64,000 nucleotides of DNA from Streptomyces piniterrae (GTDB lineage Bacteria; Actinomycetota; Actinomycetes; Streptomycetales; Streptomycetaceae). Below, piece by piece: positions 59,897-64,000 of this stretch; within the stretch, counting starts at the first letter, position 1; each line of letters begins with the position of its first letter. The stretch lies in contig NZ_SUMB01000018.1 of the NCBI RefSeq assembly GCF_005048155.1, positions 1-64,000 on the forward strand, written 5' to 3'. The translations under genes were made by a program, and so were the position numbers. The notes under the pieces are model-generated. The model saw only the letters and a list, made by a program, of their open reading frames with translations. It was not told where the DNA came from and searched no databases.

Positions 59897-59955
59897 GACC
59901 CCTAGGGGTCGTTCGAACAGATCCCCTAGGGGATGCGAGGACCCCCTGCGGGTCC
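59897..59955. repeat. Cluster of perfect palindromes centred on CCTAGG
   Basis: Three perfect palindromes in a row: GACCCCTAGGGGTC (59897-59910), GTTCGAAC (59911-59918) and ATCCCCTAGGGGAT (59921-59934), then a hairpin GGACCC/GGGTCC (59939-59955). They lie between the convergent kinase and methyltransferase genes and may act as a terminator. The following ~80 bases carry two GGGGGA(A)TCATTCC repeats. Confidence 0.7.
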
Positions 59956-60111
59956 ACAACGTGGTGGGGCGAGGGGGTATTCCCGCCCGGGGGATCATTC
60001 CAGGGTGGGGGAATCATTCCCTGCCGGGGCATCTTCCCGGATCACGGCGGTAGGACCCGGGCCCGGCCATGATCCGCCGGCCACGACCCGTCGGACAGGC
60101 CGTGGTCGGGC

Positions 60112-60927
60112 TCAGGCGGGACGGCCCGCCGTTACGGCGTAGAAGGCGACCGCGGCGGCCGCGCCGACGTTGAGGGAGTCCACGCCGTGTGCCATCGGGA
60201 TGCGGACCCATTCGTCGGCGGCCCGCAGTGCCCCGGTGGTCAGGCCGTCGCCCTCCGCGCCGAGCATCAGGGCGGCGCGCTCCAGGGTGTGCGGTGCGGC
60301 CTCGTCGATGGCGGTGGCCTGCTCGGCGGGGGTCAGGGCGAGCAGTCTGAAGCCCGCTTCCCGTACGGCCACCAGGTCCCTGGGCCAGCTCGCCAGGCGG
60401 GCGTACGGCACGGAGAACACCGCGCCCATGGAGACCTTCACCGAGCGGCGGTAGAGCGGATCGGCGCAGTCCGGGGAGAGCAGCACCGCGTCCATGCCGA
60501 GGGCCGCGGCGCTGCGGAAGATCGCCCCGATGTTGGTGTGGTCGTTGACCGCTTCCATGACGACGATGCGGCGGGCGGTGCCGAGCAGTTCGGTGACGTC
60601 CGGCAGCGGTTTGCGCTGCATGGAGGCCAGTGCGCCGCGGTGTACGTGATAGCCGGTCACCTTCTCGGCGAGGGCTGGGCTGACGGCGTAGACCGGTGCC
60701 GGGATCTCGTCGATGACATCGCGCATGACGTCGACCCACTTGGCCGAGAGCAGCATGGAGCGCATCTCGTATCCGGCGTGCCGGGCGCGCCGGATGACTT
60801 TCTCGCCCTCGGCGATGAAGAGCCCTTCGGCGGGCTCGCGGCGGCGCCGCAGCTCGACGTCGGTGAGGCCGGTGTAGTCGCTGAGGCGCGGGTCGTCCGG
60901 GTCATCGACGGTGATGATTTCTGCCAC
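60112..60927 (-). CDS. SpoU/TrmH-family RNA 2'-O-methyltransferase
   Basis: A 271-residue SPOUT methyltransferase. The N-terminal substrate-binding part (GLFIAEGEKVIRRA) precedes the three SpoU motifs: AVNDHTNIGAIFRSAAALG, ALMLGAEGDGL and VRIPMAHGVDSLNVGAAAAV, which form the SAM-binding knot. rRNA or tRNA is the likely substrate, which one is not evident. GTG start at 60927. Confidence 0.92.
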   Translation of the reverse strand: MAEIITVDDPDDPRLSDYTGLTDVELRRRREPAEGLFIAEGEKVIRRARHAGYEMRSMLLSAKWVDVMRDVIDEIPAPVYAVSPALAEKVTGYHVHRGALASMQRKPLPDVTELLGTARRIVVMEAVNDHTNIGAIFRSAAALGMDAVLLSPDCADPLYRRSVKVSMGAVFSVPYARLASWPRDLVAVREAGFRLLALTPAEQATAIDEAAPHTLERAALMLGAEGDGLTTGALRAADEWVRIPMAHGVDSLNVGAAAAVAFYAVTAGRPA

Positions 60928-61119
60928 GGGGAGATAGTGCCTTGTCGGTGTCGAGGTTCCAATGCCGGGGCGGGAGCCGGTGCCGTATCGGGGGTTCCCA
61001 TAGCAGGGTGGGTCCCATGGCGGGACGGGTCCCGTGCCGGGGCCGGGTCCGGTGCGGGTCGGGGCCTGGATGCGGGGGCGGGAGGCCCCGACGCCGCGTA
61101 CGGGCCCTTTAGGACGGGC
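60928..61119. repeat. Imperfect GGGTCCCATGGCGGG-type repeats between genes
   Basis: The gap contains degenerate repeats such as GGTCCCATGGCGGGAC, GGTCCCGTGCCGGGGC and GGGTCCGGTGCGGGTC (about 61010-61066). No gene or clear terminator is seen, apart from a weak GGGCCC..GGGCC pair at 61101-61120. Confidence 0.4.
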
Positions 61120-62352
61120 CTAGCCGTTCGTGGGGGCGGTGCCGACGCCGACGACGTCGCCGATGACGATGACCGCCGGGGGGCGGACGCCCTCGGCCCG
61201 TACGGTTTCGCCGAGGGTCGCCAGGGTGGCGTCGACGCGGCGCTGGGCCGCGGTGGTGCCTTCCTGGATGACGGCGGCGGGGGTGTCGGCGGGGCGGCCG
61301 TGCTCGATGAGCTTGGCGGCGATGGCGGCGCTGTTCTCGACGCCCATCAGGACGACGAGGGTGCCGCGCAGCTTGGCGAGGGACGGCCAGTCGACCAGGG
61401 AGCGCTCGTCGTCGGGGGCGACATGGCCGCTGACCACGGTGAACTCGTGGGCGACGCCACGGTGGGTGACGGGGATGCCGGCGGCGCCGGGGACGGAGAT
61501 GGTGCTGGAGATGCCGGGAACGATGGTGCAGGGGATGCCGGCCTCGGCGAGCGCCTGTGCCTCTTCCATCCCGCGGCCGAAGACGAACGGGTCGCCGCCC
61601 TTGAGGCGGACCACGGCCTTACCCGCCTTGGCGTGCTCGATCAGCGCGTTGTTGATGGCTTCCTGGGCCATGAAGCGGCCGTAGGGGATCTTCGCGGCGT
61701 CGATGACCTCGACGTGCGGCGGGAGTTCGGCGAGCAGGTCGCGGGGGCCGAGCCGGTCGGCGATGACCACGTCGGCCTCGGCGAGCAGCCGGCGGCCGCG
61801 GACGGTGATCAGGTCGGGGTCGCCGGGGCCGCCGCCCACCAGGGACACGCCCTTGGCCCTGCTGCGGTGGTGCGGGGCGGCGATGCTGCCGTCGCGCAGG
61901 CCCTCGACGATGGCGTCGCGTACGGCGGCGGAGCGGCGCGGGTCGCGGCCGGTGAGCACGGCGACGGTGACGCCCTCGCTGTGGCCGGTGGCCGGGGTCC
62001 AGGCGGTGGCGGCCTCGGCGTCGTCGGAGCGTACGCACCACACCCGGCGGTCCTCGGCCTCCTGGGACGCGGCGGCGTTGGCTTCCGGGTCGTCGGTGGA
62101 GATCAGCGCGTACCAGGCGCCGTCGAGGTCGCCCGGCTGGTAGCGGCGGCGCTCCCAGCGGATCTCGCCGGTGTCGGCCATCGCCTCGACGGAGGGGGTG
62201 GCGGACGGGGAGATCAGCAGGACGTCGGCGCCGGCCGCGATGAGCGCGGGAAGCCGGCGCTGGGCGACCTGGCCCGCGCCGAGGACGACCACGCGGCGGC
62301 CGGACAGCCGCAGTCCGACGGGGTAGGCGGCGGGTTCGGCGTGCTCAGCCAT
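61120..62352 (-). CDS. cobA: Siroheme synthase/uroporphyrinogen-III C-methyltransferase
   Basis: A 410-residue CysG-like fusion. The N-terminal part (about 12-160) is the precorrin-2 dehydrogenase/ferrochelatase-like domain with VVVLGAGQVAQRRLPALIAAGA. The C-terminal part (about 165-405) is the SAM-dependent methyltransferase with LVGGGPGDPDLITVRG, VRLKGGDPFVFGRGMEEA and GIPVTHRGVAHEF. It supplies precorrin-2 for siroheme and cobalamin. It lies 193 bases from a BluB-CobT gene. I saw no convincing B12-box in that gap. ATG at 62352. Confidence 0.92.
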   Translation of the reverse strand: MAEHAEPAAYPVGLRLSGRRVVVLGAGQVAQRRLPALIAAGADVLLISPSATPSVEAMADTGEIRWERRRYQPGDLDGAWYALISTDDPEANAAASQEAEDRRVWCVRSDDAEAATAWTPATGHSEGVTVAVLTGRDPRRSAAVRDAIVEGLRDGSIAAPHHRSRAKGVSLVGGGPGDPDLITVRGRRLLAEADVVIADRLGPRDLLAELPPHVEVIDAAKIPYGRFMAQEAINNALIEHAKAGKAVVRLKGGDPFVFGRGMEEAQALAEAGIPCTIVPGISSTISVPGAAGIPVTHRGVAHEFTVVSGHVAPDDERSLVDWPSLAKLRGTLVVLMGVENSAAIAAKLIEHGRPADTPAAVIQEGTTAAQRRVDATLATLGETVRAEGVRPPAVIVIGDVVGVGTAPTNG

Positions 62353-62471
62353 GGTGGTACGGCTCCTTGTGCGGGTGGTGCGATGTCGGCGACAAGCTCA
62401 ACCGCTGCGGCTCTGGAGCGGCTGGTGAAGTGGTACGGCCGGGACCCGTGATGCGGGGTTCATGGCCCCGA

Positions 62472-62494
62472 CCCACAGCCTATGGGGCTGCGGG
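62472..62494 (-). terminator. Terminator after the bluB-cobT gene
   Basis: Nine-bp stem with one G-U pair (CCCACAGCC/GGCTGCGGG) and a 5-base loop, 52 bases past the stop on the - strand. Confidence 0.6.
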
Positions 62495-62545
62495 CCGGTG
62501 GTCATGCGGGGAGAGCCAGGTCAAGGCAGTCCCCGGTCGGCTCCG

Positions 62546-64000
62546 TCAGCTCTTCTCCGTCACTCCGGCGGAGTCGAAGGTGGCGACCTCGTGCATGGCG
62601 CGGGCGGCGCTCTGCACCACGGGGAGCGCGAGCAGCGCGCCGGTGCCCTCGCCGAGGCGCAGATCGAGGTCGACCAGCGGGCGCAGGCCCAGCTTGGTCA
62701 GTGCCGCGACATGGCCGGGCTCCGCGCTGCGGTGTCCTGCGATGCAGGCGGCCAGCGCCTCGGGGGCGATGGCGCGGGCCACCAGGGCGGCGGCGCCGGC
62801 GCTGACGCCGTCGAGGATGACCGGGGTGCGCAGTGAGGCGCCGCCGAGGATCAGGCCGACGAGCGCGGCGTGCTCCAGTCCGCCGACCGCGGCGAGCACG
62901 CCGACGGGGTCGGCCGGATCGGGCTGGTGGAGTTCCAGGGCGCGGCGCACGACATCGACCTTGCGGGCGTGCGTCTCGTCGTTGATGCCGGTGCCGCGGC
63001 CGGTGACCTCGGTCGGGTCGGCGCCGGTGTAGACGGCGATCAGGGCGGCCGAGGTGGTGGTGTTGGCGATCCCCATCTCGCCGGTGAGCAGCACCTTGTT
63101 ACCGGCCGCGACCAGGTCACGGGCGGTTTCGATGCCGACCTCGATCGCCTTGAGCACGTCCTCCTGGGTCATCGCCGGGCCGGCGGTGAAGTCGTCGGTG
63201 CCGGCGCGTACCTTGCGCGGCAGCAGTCCCGGGGTGGCCGGGAGGTCGCCCGCCACGCCGACGTCCACGACGCAGACCTCGGCGCCGACCTGGTTGGCGA
63301 AGGCGTTGCAGACCGCGCCGCCGCCCAGGAAGTTGGCGACCATCTGGCCGGTGACCTCCTGGGGCCACGGGGTCACGCCCTGGGCGTGCACGCCGTGGTC
63401 GCCCGCGAAGATCGCGACGGCGGCCGGCTCCGGGATCGGCGGCGGGCACTTGCGGGACAGCCCGGACAGCTGCGCGGAGATGATCTCCAGCATGCCCAGG
63501 GCCCCGGCGGGCTTGGTCATCCGCTTCTGCCGCTCCCAGGCCTCGCCGAGCGCCTTGGCGTCCAGCGGACGGATGCCCTGGAGGGTCTCCTGGAGCAGGT
63601 CGTGCGGGTCCTCGCCGGGCAGCGCGCGGCGGCCGTAGGTCTCCTCGTGGACGACCCAGGACAGCGGACGGCGCTTGGACCAGCCGGCCTGCAGCAGCTC
63701 GGGCTCGTCGGGGAACTCGTCGACGTAGCCGACGCAGAGGTACGCCACGACCTCCAGGTGCTCGGGCAGGCCCAGCTCGCGGACCATTTCCCGCTCGTCG
63801 AAGAAGCTGACCCAGCCGACGCCCAGGCCCTCGGCGCGCGCGGCGAGCCAGAGGTTCTCGACCGCCAGCGCGGAGGAGTACGGGGCCATCTGGGGCTGGG
63901 TGTGGCGGCCGAGGGTGTGCCGGCCGCCGCGGGTGGAGTCGGCGGTGACGACGATGTTCACCGGCGTGTCGAGGATCGCCTCGATCTTCAGCTCGCGGAA
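62546..64000 (-). CDS. cobT: BluB-CobT fusion: DMB synthase part and DMB phosphoribosyltransferase (partial, start outside window)
   Basis: The frame is open to the right edge (485 codons visible), so the start is missing. The first ~110 visible residues are the C-terminal part of a BluB/nitroreductase-type 5,6-dimethylbenzimidazole synthase (FRELKIEAILDTPVNIVV, LWLAARAEGLGVGWVSF). The rest is CobT, nicotinate-nucleotide-DMB phosphoribosyltransferase: KPAGALGMLE, VAIFAGDHGVHAQGVTPWP, GEMGIANTTTSAALIAVYTG and the catalytic-Glu region LRLGEGTGALLALP. The fusion links making the lower B12 ligand to activating it. Confidence 0.92.
   Translation of the reverse strand, partial: FRELKIEAILDTPVNIVVTADSTRGGRHTLGRHTQPQMAPYSSALAVENLWLAARAEGLGVGWVSFFDEREMVRELGLPEHLEVVAYLCVGYVDEFPDEPELLQAGWSKRRPLSWVVHEETYGRRALPGEDPHDLLQETLQGIRPLDAKALGEAWERQKRMTKPAGALGMLEIISAQLSGLSRKCPPPIPEPAAVAIFAGDHGVHAQGVTPWPQEVTGQMVANFLGGGAVCNAFANQVGAEVCVVDVGVAGDLPATPGLLPRKVRAGTDDFTAGPAMTQEDVLKAIEVGIETARDLVAAGNKVLLTGEMGIANTTTSAALIAVYTGADPTEVTGRGTGINDETHARKVDVVRRALELHQPDPADPVGVLAAVGGLEHAALVGLILGGASLRTPVILDGVSAGAAALVARAIAPEALAACIAGHRSAEPGHVAALTKLGLRPLVDLDLRLGEGTGALLALPVVQSAARAMHEVATFDSAGVTEKS

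Noticed and set aside
62353..62545. B12 riboswitch in front of cobA
   Set aside because: I looked on the - strand for the conserved B12-box and the expected stems and found only a terminator hairpin and a small GC-rich hairpin.

Overview
The window is high-GC actinobacterial chromosome and almost certainly comes from Streptomyces or a very close relative. The main evidence is a recognisable sporulation gene ssgB (49764-50177), genus-typical small families (DUF948, DUF6167, DUF349, CGNR zinc finger, TIGR02611-like), frequent GTG/TTG starts, 4-base ATGA overlaps inside operons, and phosphatidylinositol-mannoside lipid genes. From memory, the gene order matches the conserved core chromosome of Streptomyces coelicolor. 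I see no transposase, integrase, phage gene, CRISPR array, plasmid function or secondary-metabolite cluster.

Layout. 1-453: left edge, possibly the end of a damaged + strand membrane-protein gene. 454-6446 (-): shikimate genes aroE, aroC, aroK, aroB, aroQ with mltG (cell-wall lytic transglycosylase) upstream. 6572-11348 (-): ruvX, alaS, two small conserved proteins and rpsD. 11371-12322 (+): an iron box and a DUF2470 gene, divergent from rpsD. 12471-16871 (-): rarA, a VKOR-family protein, hisS and a metallo-beta-lactamase-fold hydrolase. 17053-19384 (+): a membrane-anchored cyclophilin and a DUF349 coiled-coil protein. 19513-26502 (-): relA, apt, secF, secD, yajC (stringent response, purine salvage, Sec translocon). 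26665-31618 (-): ruvB, ruvA, ruvC, yebC, pdxT, pdxS. 31785-35360 (-): a LemA-like protein, then the phosphatidylinositol/PIM lipid operon pgsA, acyltransferase, pimA. 35660-39663 (+): an EF-G-like paralogue and a large unknown membrane protein. 39815-42480 (-): a beta-propeller lipoprotein, a deacetylase-like lipoprotein and a HIT protein. 42548-43195 (+): a potassium-channel-like protein. 43250-47108 (-): thrS and an uncharacterised pair that includes a DUF4365 nuclease-like protein. 47414-51178: a DnaQ-like exonuclease, two identical tRNA-Val(CAC) genes, ssgB and small proteins. 51247-55285: a membrane protein, a DsbA-like protein, a double-GNAT protein, pabC and pabB. 55463-55936: a five-tRNA array (Gly, Cys, three Val). 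56036-60927: a zinc-ribbon protein, a phosphotransferase-like protein, a small membrane protein, a Ser/Thr kinase and a SpoU-type methyltransferase. 61120-64000: a siroheme/cobalamin methyltransferase and a truncated BluB-CobT fusion.

Most genes are housekeeping and ordinary. The parts worth a second look are regulatory or dispersed: a DmdR/IdeR-like iron box between rpsD and the DUF2470 gene; an ~80-base element repeated just after the stop codons of hisS and the DUF349 gene; a 22-base motif shared by the upstream regions of relA and the EF-G paralogue; a cluster of perfect palindromes centred on CCTAGG; and the DUF4365 two-gene module. All functional statements are read by eye from motifs and family knowledge; no search was run.
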